This document shows positions 35,213 to 46,582 of a stretch of DNA of 64,000 nucleotides, one piece after another. The position numbers were made by a program, and so were the translations under genes. Numbering within the stretch: the stretch's first letter is position 1; the number at the start of each line of letters is the position of its first letter. Location of the stretch: positions 310,001 to 374,000 of the forward strand of contig QXEO01001032.1 in assembly GCA_007115705.1 (NCBI GenBank), written 5' to 3'. The notes under the pieces are model-generated. The model did no database searches. It was not told the origin of the DNA and was given only the letters and a program-made list of their open reading frames with translations. The stretch is from Dactylis glomerata (Eukaryota > Streptophyta > Magnoliopsida > Poales > Poaceae).

Positions 35213-36610
35213 TGATGACCCACAAGTATAGGGGATCGCAACAGTCTTCGAGGGAAGTATTACCCAAATTTATTGATTCGACACAAGGGGAGCCAAAGAA
35301 TATATGTAAGCCTTAACAGATGAGTTGTCAATTCAGCTGCACCTAGAAATAGTCTTGCTCGCAGTGGTTTATCAGTAGCAACAGTTTTATAGTGGTGACA
35401 GTAGTGAAACAGTAACAGCAGTAGTAAAATAGCAGCAGTAATAGTAACAGTTGTACACAGTAGGAACAAATACTGTAGGCATAGGGATGGATTACGGGCG
35501 TTGCATGGATAAGATAATTCATGAAATCAATGAGACATGGGCATTGCAGATAAATAATGATAAAGCATCTTAGTACAAACAATCATAGGCATGTGTTCCG
35601 TATATAGTCGTACGTGCTCACAAGGAGAAACTTGCACGACATCTTTTGTCCTACCAGCCTGTTGCAGCAGGGCCTCAAGGGAAACTACTGGTAATTAAGG
35701 TACTCCTTTTAATAGAGCACCGGAGCAAAGCATTAGCCGTCGGTGAACATATGTGATCCTCACATCATAGTCATCCCCTCCGGTTATCCCAATTTCTGTC
35801 ACTTTGGGGCCTCGGGTTCCGGACAACAATATGTGTATACAACTTGTAGGTAAGACCATAAAAAACAAGTATCATCATAGAAATAATAACATGTTCAGAT
35901 CTGAAATCATGGCACTCGGGCCCAAAGTGACAAGCATTAAGCACAACAAGTTGCAACAATGTCATAGGCACTAAATAAAGATACTAGGCACTATGCCCTA
36001 TCAATCTCATATCAAATTACATAAACAATCTCATCCAATCCCTACCATCCCCTCACCTACAGCGGGGGAATTACTCACACATGGATGGGGGAGTCATGGA
36101 TGGTCGATGGAGGAGCGTCGGTGATGATGGTGATGAAGATCTCCTCTGAATCCCCGTCCCGGCAGGGTGCCAGAACGGAGTTTCTGGTTCCGAATTGCGG
36201 TTTCTGATGGCGGCGGCGCAGCGGAAGTCTATCTGGGAAAAATGCCCCCCTCCTCGATATTATGTCGTCAGAGGGTATATGTAGGTGAGAGGGGAGGCCG
36301 AGAGGATGGCTGGAGCCTCCTCACGCCAGTGTGGCGCGGCCAGGGCTGGGCCGCGCCACCAGTGCGTGAGGGCCCCTTAGGCCTCCTTTCCCTCCTGTCT
36401 TCTGGCTCCGTGGTTCTTCTGGTGAAATAGGATTTTTGATGATTTTTCCCGAATTTTTACTGAAAGTTGGATTTCTGCACAAAAATGAGACACCAGAGTA
36501 ATTCTGCTGAAAACAGTGTCAGTCCGTGTTAGTTGCATTCAAAACACACAAATTAGAGGAGAAACAATAGCAAAAGTGTTCGGGAAAGTAGATACGTTTT
36601 GGACGTATCA
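35213..36610 (-). repeat. 5' LTR of the Athila-type element
   Basis: A 1398-bp LTR, TG...CA on the minus strand. It contains the most symmetric LTR version of the GC-rich hairpin in this element (36320-36370) and, about 40 nt downstream on the minus strand, a TATA-like ACATATAC (36275-36282). Confidence 0.93.
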
Positions 36611-36615
36611 CAGCG
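36611..36615. repeat. Target-site duplication CAGCG, right copy
   Basis: Matches 27148-27152 (and 9844-9848 in unit 1). Confidence 0.9.
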
Positions 36616-37218
36616 CGCCAGGCGGAGTGAAAGATAGCTCGAGGCCTAGGCCACCGCCCAAAGCTGTGTGACATCTGCCACACATGAAGTCCGGTCACTG
36701 TAGTATCTCCTTGAGTATAAAAGGAGGGCCAGGCCACGGTGGGCAGAAGAGGGGAATAAACAGAGATAGAGAAAGACTCATAGCTCAAACAAAGGGCAAA
36801 AGAGTACGACGACACACTTAGACTCAGGGAGAAGAGCGGAGAGATCTACAAGATCTACATCTTGTAAGATCTCAAGAGAGAACTGGGAGAAGCTTAGCTC
36901 CCAGATCTGTCTAGTTATCTCCGTCGCCTCGAGGGAGATGGAGTAGATCAGGCATACGATAGCCAAGTCTGGTGGGTAGATGCCTCCAGGCACATCCATC
37001 GGCGCCCTTGTACACTCGTCGTCGACATCTTCTTCAACAAGCTCAGACATGCTGGACATATGGTTTTACGTGAGATCCCCTTTCGCAGCTGGAACCAGGG
37101 TAAAATCGATGTGTGTTTTGTGTGTGCTTTCTGGAAGTGACGAAGGCGTCTCACCCGTGCCAGTTTCTAAACAACCTAGGGGGTGTATCCCCCGGTGTCC
37201 ATGGATGCACCCACAACA
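36616..37218 (+). repeat. Right part of the host LTR interrupted by the Athila-type element
   Basis: LTR features on the + strand: TATAAAAG at 36716-36723, a leader rich in AGATCT motifs, and an end at ...CACAACA followed two bases later by a primer site. The left part is the sequence ending at 27147. Only a short stretch of internal sequence (37239 to about 37320) follows. Confidence 0.65.
36716..36723 (+). promoter_or_regulatory. TATA box of host LTR
   Basis: TATAAAAG in GC-rich surroundings with a long leader downstream. Confidence 0.6.
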
Positions 37219-37220
37219 TC

Positions 37221-37238
37221 TGGCGCGCCAGGTAGGGG
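37221..37238 (+). promoter_or_regulatory. Primer-binding site of host element
   Basis: TGGCGCGCCAGGTAGGGG, two bases after the LTR end. This motif is frequent after grass gypsy LTRs. I did not assign the tRNA. Confidence 0.6.
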
Positions 37239-37319
37239 CATGGTATTCGTCATTTTCGTTGACGAGGGAATGACCCCTCGGGTCCTCATCATTGGCATAC
37301 CAGCTGCAGCACAAGAACA

Positions 37320-37738
37320 AGATGGCCACTCAAAGCCCAAGAAGCCCAAGATTAATTAGGGTTTGCAATCACCTGTAACCGACTTGGACCGGATCCTGAG
37401 ACCTCGCCTCCCATATAAGAGCGAGGAGGGGCGGCCAAGAGAGATAGATATCTAATCTCGCATAGATCCCATCTCCCCCACACGCATAGGCTAGCACACG
37501 CCTCTTTTTCGACCATAGCCAAATCTCATCTGCGCGCCATTGTAACAGCTCCAACTATACAAGCAATACAAGATCAGACTAGCATGATGTAGGTATTTAC
37601 CCTCCGGGGGGGCGAACATGGGTAAACTCTCGTGTGCGTCCTATTTCTGTCTGAAGCCGTCGAATTCACCAGCGCCCATGCTCTCTCCACTAATAAAAAG
37701 CCCTTAAACATGGGCATTGCCGGGGACAAACCTCGTCA
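37320..37738 (+). repeat. Truncated gypsy LTR, right part
   Basis: TATAAGA at 37414-37420, an R/U5-like passage near 37580 (CATGATGTAGGTATTTACCC), and an end CTCGTCA followed by a primer site. The left boundary is approximate. Confidence 0.6.
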
Positions 37739-37740
37739 AT

Positions 37741-37757
37741 TGGCGCCGACCGTGGGG
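37741..37757 (+). promoter_or_regulatory. Primer-binding site
   Basis: TGGCGCCGACCGTGGGG, two bases after the LTR end. Confidence 0.7.
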
Positions 37758-37849
37758 AAGACAGGCACTGGATCCACGGGTTCACCGGTTCCATCACCCT
37801 TCATCAACACTACAACAGATCCATCGACAAGATATTCGACTCTGTCGCC

Positions 37850-38263
37850 ATGACCTTTGAGTATGTCATCAAGACGTTTGAGTCCATCGCCAAGATCTTC
37901 GAGTCCATCGCCATGACCTTTGAGTCCATCATCAAGATGTTCAACTCCATCGCCATGACCTTCGAGTCTGTCGCCAAGACGTTGGAGACCGTCATCAAGA
38001 AATTCGACCCCGCTGTCGTCAAGAAATTCTACGCCACCATCGTCAAGAAATTCGACCCCGCCGTCGTCAAGAAATTCGACCCCACCGTCGTCAAGAAATT
38101 CGACCCCGCCATCGTCAAGAAATTCGACCCCGCCGTCGTCAAGAAATTTGACCCCGCCGTCATCAATAAATTCAACCTCGCCGTCATCGAGCCAAGATCT
38201 TCGACTGCTACACCCGTCGTCATCGCACCAAGGACTTTCGACCTCCGCGTCAAGATTCTTTGA
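37850..38263 (+). CDS. Repeat-built ORF downstream of a gypsy primer site
   Basis: 137 codons made almost wholly of short repeats: about seven 7-residue units (types MTFESII, KTFESIA) followed by eight 8-residue units of the form KKFDPAVV (24 bp each, about 37998-38189). It lies where gag would begin in this element. Codons are GC-ending and frame is kept through all units. No known domain is recognised. The 7-residue part could form amphipathic helix. It may be a non-coding minisatellite that stays open because its unit lengths are multiples of three. Confidence 0.4.
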   Translation: MTFEYVIKTFESIAKIFESIAMTFESIIKMFNSIAMTFESVAKTLETVIKKFDPAVVKKFYATIVKKFDPAVVKKFDPTVVKKFDPAIVKKFDPAVVKKFDPAVINKFNLAVIEPRSSTATPVVIAPRTFDLRVKIL

Positions 38264-38822
38264 ATCCCGTGACAAGGAATTTTGACTTCCACATCAAGAT
38301 TATTCGACTCCCAGCAAGCCGATGGCTTTCGGGTGCTACTTCCTTCGACTCCCGCGGAGCCGATGACTTCATTGAGTGCCCCGACACACTTGGACTCCCT
38401 CAGAGCCAATGCTGGAAAGACTTTTCTGACAGGTAAAATAGCCTGATGCTGAACTGTAATAACTTTCGTCAGGAGTGTCCAAACGACATGAGACCACCGC
38501 CATTGGAAAGACAACAACGAGAGATACGCCACAAAAAGTTAGGGGTCACCCCGGGAGAAAATATCAAAGCTAAGTTTTCCTCAACTATGAGTCGACTAGT
38601 TTCAATACTTTCTATATGCTTTCAATGCGTTCAGCACCCGATGCTTGGGATCTTTGCTTTTACATTATTATAGAACCCGGCGTTAGCAACACAATCTTGG
38701 GCTATGCTTTACATGTGTTGATTTTTCCACAGATCATCGAGTCTGAGGTACTTACCTCCTCGACTGCAGGGATCAATTTCATCGCAGACACATTCTGGTG
38801 CGGTGCACCCCAACACAAAATC
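38264..38822 (+). other. Non-coding internal sequence of the gypsy element
   Basis: No open frame of note and no pol motifs. It leads into the 84-bp repeat array. Confidence 0.4.
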
Positions 38823-39158
38823 AAGTCCACAGTTGACATCACTGTTGGCCCGGCAACGCAGCTATACGCGCTTTGCTGAGACAATTTCTGTACCTACAGA
38901 CGCTTTAAGTCCACAGTGGAAAACACCGTTGGCTCGGTAACGTAGCTATATGCGCTCTGCTGAGACAATTTCCGTACCTACGGACGCATTAAGTCCACAT
39001 TTGACAACACTGTTGGCCCGGTAACGCAGCTATACGCGCTTTTGTAAGATAATTTCTGTACCTACGGACACATTAAGTCCACAGTTAACAACACTGTTGG
39101 GCCAGCAATGCAGCTATACGCGCTCTGCTGAGATAATTTCCGTACCTACGGACGCATT
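38823..39158 (+). repeat. Four 84-bp tandem repeats
   Basis: Units start AAGTCCACA at 38823, 38907, 38991 and 39075, each exactly 84 bp, with moderate divergence between units. They include conserved GCAGCTATACGCGCT and CCGTACCTACGGACGCATT, the latter containing the inverted repeat CCGTACCTACGG. No coding frame is shared. Confidence 0.9.
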
Positions 39159-39224
39159 GCATATCCTGATGGACGCGTCAGGTACCACGCCTTCTCCCGA
39201 CACACTTTGGGGTATTGCTATTTC

Positions 39225-39786
39225 CACTCTTACATTCACCTGACATTGGCAACACGCTCCGGGGCTGCACCTCATATTGTCATTTATTCGCCCGGCGTTG
39301 GCAACACGCTTGGGGGCTGCGCTTCGCATTGGAATTTTTATATTCACCCGACGTTGGCAAATCGCTCAAGGGCTGCGCCTTCCAACCCGATGCTAGCAAC
39401 ACGCTCGGGGGCTACACTTACATGCTACCCTTAGCATTCACTCTTTTTGCACCCGGTGTTAGCAACACGCTCGAGGGATGCGCCTTATGCTGTTAACCTC
39501 AAGAGTCTTCAATGTTGCCAACTGCACTCTGTCCGCTACGTCGACTCTGGTCCGCAGTATTCGACACCTCCCGGCTCGACGCCGATGACTTTACGCCGTG
39601 TTGCCTCTGGTCCATAGTACCGACACCTTTCGACAGCTCCTCGTCTGCTACGTCGACTCTGGCTCGACATATTCCGGCTCGACACCGATGACCTTATGCT
39701 GCATTGACTCTAGTCCGCCGCATCGACTCTACTCTATAGCATTGACACCTTTCGAATCGACGATGATGACTTTATGTCGCGTCGAC
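39225..39786 (+). repeat. Degenerate tandem repeats
   Basis: About five loose repeats of GTTGGCAACACGCTCGGGGG lie at 39235-39485 (roughly 55-60 bp spacing). Loosely repeated segments with CTCTGGTCC and CGACACC follow up to 39786. This looks like the non-coding internal region of a Tat-like gypsy element. Confidence 0.6.
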
Positions 39787-40743
39787 TGATATGTCTCCAT
39801 CATATCTATAATTTTTGATGCTCCATGCTTGTTTATGCACCATTTGCTTTGTGTTTTGTTACACTTCATGGCGTTTTTATGCATTTTCTGGATCTAACCT
39901 ATTAACAATATGCCACAGTGCCAGTTCCCTGTTTTCTACTGTTTTGCACAAGAAATATTCTCAGAATTGGACAAAACAACAGCCGAAATTCCTATTTTTT
40001 CCGACATGAGACGGTGTCCAAAGCAGAGACGAAGGGGAGCCAGGGGCCAGCCACACCATAGGGCAGCGCGGCCTAGCCCCTGGCCGCGCCACCAGGTGGT
40101 GAGGCCACCTGGCCCACCTCCTGACACTGCCCTTCCGCCTATATATTCTCCTCAGCAAGAAAACCCTAAGCCCCTGATCAATTTTCCAGAAAACATACTG
40201 CAAGCCGCCACCATCATCGACACGAGATCGGGAGGGTCTAGAAGCTCTTCCCACACCCTGCCGGAGAGGGGAATCTCCACCGGAGGCCTTCTTCATCACC
40301 ATGCCTGCCTCTGGAGTGATGTGTGAGTAGTCTACCTTGGACTACGGGTCCATAGCAATAGCTAGATGGATGTCTTCTCCTCCATGTTCTTCATGTTTAG
40401 ATCTTGTGAGCTGCCTATCATAATCCTGATCATCGTTATGTAATTCTACATGTTGTGTTTGTTGGGATCCGATGAATATTAAGTACTTTGTCAAGTTGAT
40501 TTATTGATTTATCATCTCTATGTTGTTTATGATCTTGCATGCTCTCCGTTGCTAGTAGATATCTTGGCAGAGTAGATGCTAGTGACTCCAAGAGGGAGTA
40601 GTTATGCTCGATAGTGGGTTCATGCCTCTAGTAACTTGGGGGAGTGACAAAAACCTCTAAAGTTATAGATGTGTTGTTGGTACTAGGGAGAAAACAACAA
40701 TCTTGTGTTCAAGGACATTCGTATTGTTTACATTACACACTTT

Positions 40744-42437
40744 CACTACTAGGGAAAAGGCTACCCGCAGCGCACGTGTTTTTGTTACCCGTAGCGCATG
40801 GCTCGGCGCTGCGGGTAACGTGGTCCGTGCGCTACGGGTATTTTTTTTGAAATTCAAAAAAAATGATGTTTTTACGTACTCGTGGCGCACTAGGGCCGAT
40901 GCGCTACGGGTATTTTTTTCGAAATTAAAAAAAAAAGCCGCCGGAGAGGCCGCCGGAGAGGCCGCAGAGGCCGCCGGAGAGGTCGCCAGAGGTCGCCGGA
41001 GAGGCCGCCGGAGAGGTCGCCGGAGAGGTCACCGGACAGGTCACCGGAGAGGTCACCGGAGAGGAGCTGCCATCAAAGAGGAGAATGGGAAGGAGGTCGC
41101 CGGAGAGGATGTCGCCGGAGAGGACTTCATCGGAGAAGAGGTCGCCAGAGAGGAGGTCGTTGGGAAGGAGGTGGTTGGGGAGGAGCTCGCCGGAGAGAAG
41201 GTCATCGGGGAGGAGGTCGCCGGAGAGGAGCTCGCCGGAGAGAAGGTCGTCGGGGAAGAGGTCGTCGAAGAGGAGCTCGTCGGAGAGAAGGTCATCACGA
41301 AGAAGCTTGCCGGGGAGGAGCTCGCCGGAGAAAAACTTGGCCGGAGTGCTCGCCGGAGAGGATCTTCTCATGCTTATGTATGTGTATGAGAGAGAGAGAG
41401 AGAAAAGAAATATGAGGTGAGATATGGAGGAAGAAGAGAGAGAGGGGAGGTGAGATAAGGACAAAGAGAGGTTGGATCCGCGTGACCCCCTCTCGACCAA
41501 TCAGAAGCCTTCATTGATAATGCCACGGATGTGTGTTTGTTTGGAAGCGTTGTGAGCCATTGGATGTGTGAGAAGATTCTCACTTACCCGTAGCGCACCA
41601 CTTCACCTATGCGCTACGGGTAAGTGTTTCGAATTTCGTAATTTATTTCGCACCAAAAACTAAAACATCAAAAAACTGCATCTTCCCTTTGGAATTTTGA
41701 GATTCTAAATTTTGAGATACTTTTTCATATAAAAAACTTTTTAATCCGAGTTCGTAGGCAAAAGTTATGCCCAGTTTACCGAGACATAAAGTTTTTTTGA
41801 AAAAAACATCAAAATTCATGTTTATTATTTTTGCTACTTACTAGTTCACATAACATAACTAAATCTCATTTTTTGAAAATTTTTCAAACCTGTTATCATT
41901 TTCTTTAATTTTTCAAAAGACTAGAAAGGCGATCCACGGGGGGGGGGGGGGGGGGGTGTGGCGGGGCAAAATTGCAAAAAAATATACCCGTAGCGCACCA
42001 CAGTGCCAATGCGCTACGAGTAAGTTTTCAAATTTTGATTTTTTTGCCGCCGATTCAAAATTTTTGGCGGGAAACTTACCTATAGCGCACCATTTTCTGT
42101 ACCCGTAGCGCATTTGGTGGTGCGCTACGGGTAAATCTAGAATGTTTGAATATTATTCCCGCCCAACTTACCCATAGCGCACGAGAGGGGCATGCGCTAC
42201 GGGTAATTATACTACCCGTAGCGCATTCTTCAATCGTGCGCTACGAGTAAGTTGAGGGAGTCCTGCCCACCGGAGCCCATATTACCCGTAGCGCATTGGA
42301 GATAGGCATGCGCTACGGGTAACCACAATATCCACAGCGCACAGCGCTTGGTGCGCTACGGGTATATACCCGCAGCGCACCATTTTTAAAATGCGCTACG
42401 GGTAACACTGCTATCTATAGCTGTTTTCCTAGTAGTG
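40744..42437. mobile_element. Non-autonomous CACTA transposon inside LTR of element A
   Basis: Terminal inverted repeats are CACTACTAGGGAAAAGGCTA on the left and the inverse of CACTACTAGGAAAACAGCTA on the right, with 3-bp duplicate TTT at 40741-40743 and 42438-42440. Many subterminal copies of TACCCGTAGCGCAC and its inverse are seen at both ends. There is no transposase. The interior holds a 15-bp minisatellite (40935-41350) and a run of 19 G (41938-41956). The empty site in element B confirms both boundaries. Confidence 0.95.
40935..41350 (+). repeat. GAGGTCGCCGGAGAG minisatellite in the CACTA element
   Basis: About 25 variants of a 15-bp (sometimes 12-bp) purine-rich unit. Because the unit length is a multiple of three, long frames stay open on both strands (to 228 codons on +, 191 on -). 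I regard these frames as by-products of the repeat. Confidence 0.85.
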
Positions 42438-43098
42438 TTTGCTTAAGGCAATAATCTGTTGCTTGCAACTTAATACCCAACGGTTGTTCGGATGATATCC
42501 GGCGGGTGGATTATTAGTCATAGATGCAGTTGGATTACGGTCTATGTATTATGTTGTAATGCCCAAGTGAATCTCATAGTGATCCTCATGACATTTGTAT
42601 GCTTTCTTTATTCTATCAATTGCCCAACTGTAATTTGTTTACCCAGCATGTTATTTATCTTATGGAGAGACACCTCTAGTGAACTGTGGACCCCGGTCCA
42701 TTCTTTTACATTCTTATTACCGTTTACTATTTACTCGCATTATTTACATTGTTGCAAACTACTATCTTTTACCACACGATACGTTTAATCCTTTGTTTAA
42801 ATCAAACCGGTGAGGTTGACAACCTCACTGTAAGTTGGGGCAAAGTACTTTGGTTGTGTTGTGTGCAGGTTCCACGTTGCTGCTGGTGCAATGCTACACC
42901 CCAGATAAGGCGCCATATATAAATTCTATAGAGCTGTCGACAAGCCAGCGAGCATCAACCTTCGGAAGTTGGTTCTTTCTCCTACTGGTTTGATAAACCT
43001 CGGTTTCATACTGAGGAAAGACTTGCTGATGTGCTCATCATACCTTCCTCTTGGGGTTCCTAACTGGGTGCCTAACAAGCACTATCAAGCAATTTTTC

Positions 43099-43116
43099 TG
43101 GCGTCGTTGCCAGGGA
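43099..43116 (+). promoter_or_regulatory. Degenerate tRNA-Asp primer site of element A
   Basis: TGGCGTCGTTGCCAGGGA differs from the site of element B at two positions, so priming in this copy may be impaired. Confidence 0.8.
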
Positions 43117-43264
43117 GAAAGAGAATTTCTGCAAGGGGAGTCTCTCGCTTCCAATCTTTTTCTTTGTTATTGTTTTGCTTATTTCCTTTACTTTATTTTT
43201 ATTTGCATATTTTTATTGAAAATACCAAAAAAATCGGTTCCTTTATAGTTGTTATTTTTGCTTG

Positions 43265-44004
43265 TCTGCTTTTAGTTTTGCTAGAACGAGTAATCCTGAA
43301 GTTGAGGTTCATACTTTTAAGCAACAAGGAGGAGAAAGTTTGAAAGATGCTTGGTACCAAATTAGTAATGCTCATCATAGAGGTACAAAAAGCATTCTAC
43401 CATGATCCTCCTTAGGAATTTTTATGTTGGTATATCTAGTTGGAATAGGTACGTTCTTGATACTCTCGCAGGGGGTAATTTTCTAGGTACTCCTGCTTTG
43501 GAAGCATGCACTTTAATTGAAAGTTTAGTGGGAGTACCACCTATTCATGTTGTTAAAACTGAGATCACTTTGGAGGAAGTTATAGAAAAACTAAGCTCTT
43601 TAGAGAAAAGTTTGCCAAATCGCCTTGATAACGCTAGCCAGGTTAATGAATCGATAAAAAGTATCGGTAAAAGAATCACTGCTTTAGAGGCTAGCACTAT
43701 CCATGATAGTCAAAACCTCAGGATGGGTAAATTAGAGGAGTCTATGGAAACTTTAAGTTCAATTTTCTCTTCTCTTAAATTTAAGAAGGAGAAAGCTTTT
43801 GTTGGAAAAGAGAAAAAAATTATGTATGTTCCCAAGGTGTCTGTGCCAAAACCGTAGCATGTTTTTAAGATTGGTAAAACTTTTAGTTCAACTAAGAGTG
43901 ATTTGCAGGTTGAATCATCTTCGGAGGCGTCTAAAGTGCCTAGTGTGGCAAGTGGTGTTTTTGAGGAAACAATTGATCTCAATGCTTCGTTTGAAAATAC
44001 TTGA
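43265..44004 (+). pseudogene. gag remnant of element A
   Basis: From about 43269 one frame gives SNPEVEVHTFKQQGGESLKD, then AWYQISNAHHR, the middle of a plant gag domain, up to a stop near 43401. A second open frame, 43402-43857 (151 aa), contains helical, lysine/glutamate-rich sequence (EVIEKLSSLEKSL, KRITALEAS) that may form coiled coil. Shortly after, a third frame ends IDLNAS.ENT and a stop, closely matching the end of the ORF in element B (50344). Several frameshifts make it non-functional. Confidence 0.6.
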
Positions 44005-46582
44005 TTTCCACTTTCTGCGCCTAGCTCAAAGGCATTAAAGAAAAGCACTCTTAGGAGATAACCCAATGTTTTCTTTTCAGTAGTTTTTCTTTTTGTTGAG
44101 TCTTGGAAGTTATTACTACTGCAATGACCTCTCCTTATCATTTTTATTTTGGTTTTGTGCCAAGAGGAACCTCTAATTGGAGGAAGGTAAGATTTGGGGA
44201 AGTTGCTGTCCTCAAACAGATTTCTGCGCTGTACCGTAAAAATTCGTGAAAATTCTCAGAACGTCTTTTTCATCGGCGATTTCTTGTACACATGCCCCAT
44301 CTTATTGCCAAACTTTCATTAGTTTTACAATTTTCGATTTGAGCAACAGAAGATTTTCAAAAAAATTGATCTTTACCAGCTGTTCTGTTTTGACAGATTT
44401 CTGCCACTATTTGTGTTTACCTCTTGATCACTTTCTTTTTTAGTTCTTTTGATCACAGAACTTTTGAGGAAGTTGCTACAGTAGATTATTCTTTAATGGG
44501 TGTTATACTTGAGTTGAAACTGAACCAAAAGAGTAGATTTACTATCATGCTTACACTAATGATGCTAATAGAATTGTGTAAAGTTTTGTATGAAGGAAGT
44601 TTTCAAGTGTAGGGAAAGGAGAATGATGAGATGAGATGAAGTATGGACAAAAGCTCAAGCTGGGGATGCCCATGTCACCCCAATAAATATCCAAGAGGTA
44701 CAAGCGTCAAATCTTGGGGATGCCCCGAGGCACCCCTTCTTCATCGGCAAAAATCAGGTCATCTTTCAAGACACAATATTTTTATTGCTTCGTATTCTAT
44801 GCGTTTTTCTTGGAGCGTCCTTATTTTCGCATTTCAGTTTTCTTTTTTTTGCTTGCTGCAATAAATGGTTGGACCCCAACATGTTTTTTTTGGAGAAGAC
44901 ACACTCCATTTTTTATTGCCAAGAACACTCTAGTTCTCACTCTTTCCTTTTAACGAGTGTTCTCTTTTTCTAGTACTGCGTTTAGCTTTCTTTTTTGCCT
45001 TGATTTTTGTTTAGATCTTGTTATTTCTTTGTATAAAGGTGTATTTAGACCTCTGTTCTATGTTGGTTTTCATCTTTAAGAGTTGTTACAAAAAGGTTGA
45101 TTGGTGTTGGAAAAGAGAAAAAAAGTTTTATGACTATAGTGGTACAAATGGGAGCTTGTTTAGACTGTGGCTTAGACTTTTACATGTCATGCTTGATGTT
45201 ATTTTGATAGTATGCTTAGTAATTTTTGCTGTAGCATGACTTGTCTCAAATGACTGAGATTTCTTAATGTGCCTTTGAAAGAATCATGCATTGTTTTTAT
45301 TATATGGGAGCATATTATTGTGGTTTTCTCCTTTAATCCTTTATTTGGGTTGACTTGGCGCATGCTTACACCATGTTTGACTTTAACAAGTTGCCTCAAG
45401 CCCCTATGATCATTTGGTTTTTGACTTGTGATACCACTTTATGCTTTGGTTAATGATGTTTTGTCGCTATGCATGATTATGGCCGTTATTGCTCTCTTAG
45501 TTGGTCGCTCCCAGTCTTTTGCTAGCCTTCATCTGTACTGAGAGGGAATACGTCTCGTGCATCCAACTACCAAAAACCAAGTTTATTCCAAAGAGCCCAC
45601 TATAAATTCCTATGCATGGTATTTTCAAGCCATTCCAAGTAAATTTTCATGTGCTACCTTTCAAAAAACCTTCAAAATACTTCTCATTTTGTGACATTGT
45701 TTTCAGCTCATGGGGACGTAGTGGTCGGATTTGCTATCATTCATATTGTTATATTTCAAAAAAAAAGGAAAAAAAGGAAAAAAGAAAAGAAAAAAAAGAG
45801 GCGGTCCTCCATGGTATGTGAAAGTTGGTGGGCACCCGATGGAATCGGTTAGCCATGGTTTGTGAAAGAAAAAGTGGGAAGGAGTGCCAAGCTTTATAAA
45901 AGAGCACAAATGTGCCAATCTCTCTCAAAACTTTCTTAGTATGGAAGATAGTAAGAACCCCAATGCCAGTCGTTGACAAGAACAACCACCTCTTAAAAAC
46001 AATTTTTTTATCTCTATTTTATAAATGAAAAGCTCTAGCACATGTTTAATCCCTGCTTCCCTCTATGAAGGGCCTTTCTTTTACTTTTTATTGAGTCTTC
46101 ACCTTCTACCTTTATGCACCGTCTAAGAGAGCATAGTTGTCATTCTGAGTATAATGTGCATAGTCCCAAAATTTATTATTGATTGATTCATGATTATGGT
46201 TTTGCTTGTTCTTAAATTATTTGTATCTAGTCACCCTCTTAAACTTGAAGGTGTCCTATGCATTTATGTTTTCCTACTCCATGAAGGACAAGCTGAAAAC
46301 CACTTTGCTATGTTTTTCTATATGCCCAAAACACACACTTGACTTTCAATGCATTATTACTCATGATCTTTTGTTTGTGTTACTTTTCATGTTATAACAC
46401 GGTTGCTAAGTTTTCTTTGCAAGATTATGTCTTTTATGCCCATGTTTAGAGTACTTTGATCTCAGCACTCAATGCTTTACATCGTTTGCTCAAGATTGTG
46501 TTGGTGCATGGCACCTAATTTTTTTTTGTTTTGTTATCACTTACCTACTCGAGGACGTGCAGGAGTTAAACTTGGGGATGCT
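44005..46582 (+). other. Non-coding interior of element A
   Basis: AT-rich, alignable by eye to 50345-51732 of element B. It contains repeated purine-rich motifs of the type CTTGGGGATGCCC near 44660 and 44715. AAACTTGGGGATGCT immediately before the 3' LTR is the probable polypurine tract. No pol motifs. Confidence 0.6.

Larger units (their letters stand above)
27153..36610 (-). mobile_element. Complete non-autonomous Athila-type LTR retrotransposon
   Basis: A 9.46 kb element in minus orientation: 5' LTR 36610-35213, tRNA-Asp primer site 35201-35184, gag, protease, a spacer with hairpin and putative intron, an ATHILA ORF-1-like gene, polypurine tract 28560-28548, and 3' LTR 28547-27153. It is bounded by the 5-bp target duplication CAGCG at 27148-27152 and 36611-36615. 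No reverse transcriptase, RNase H or integrase is present in the 6.7 kb interior, so it must be moved in trans. By eye the two LTRs differ at about 32 of ~1390 positions (roughly 2.3%); at 1.3e-8 substitutions per site per year this would suggest an insertion about 0.9 million years ago. Confidence 0.92.
39787..43087 (+). repeat. 5' LTR of element A, split by a CACTA transposon
   Basis: Starts TGATATGTCTCCATCATATC and ends CACTATCA. A TATA-like TATATATTC is near 40140 and a GC-rich hairpin at 40051-40104 lies just upstream. The CACTA insertion occupies 40744-42437. Element B keeps the uninterrupted sequence ACACACTTTGCTTAATGC near 48870. Confidence 0.88.

Noticed and set aside
38823..39158. 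CRISPR-like array
   Set aside because: The repeats are contiguous with no spacers and diverge throughout, so this is an ordinary tandem repeat in a plant retrotransposon.
40703..41500. Long frames of 228 (+) and 191 (-) codons
   Set aside because: Both are produced by the 15-bp minisatellite of the CACTA element and begin outside or across its end.
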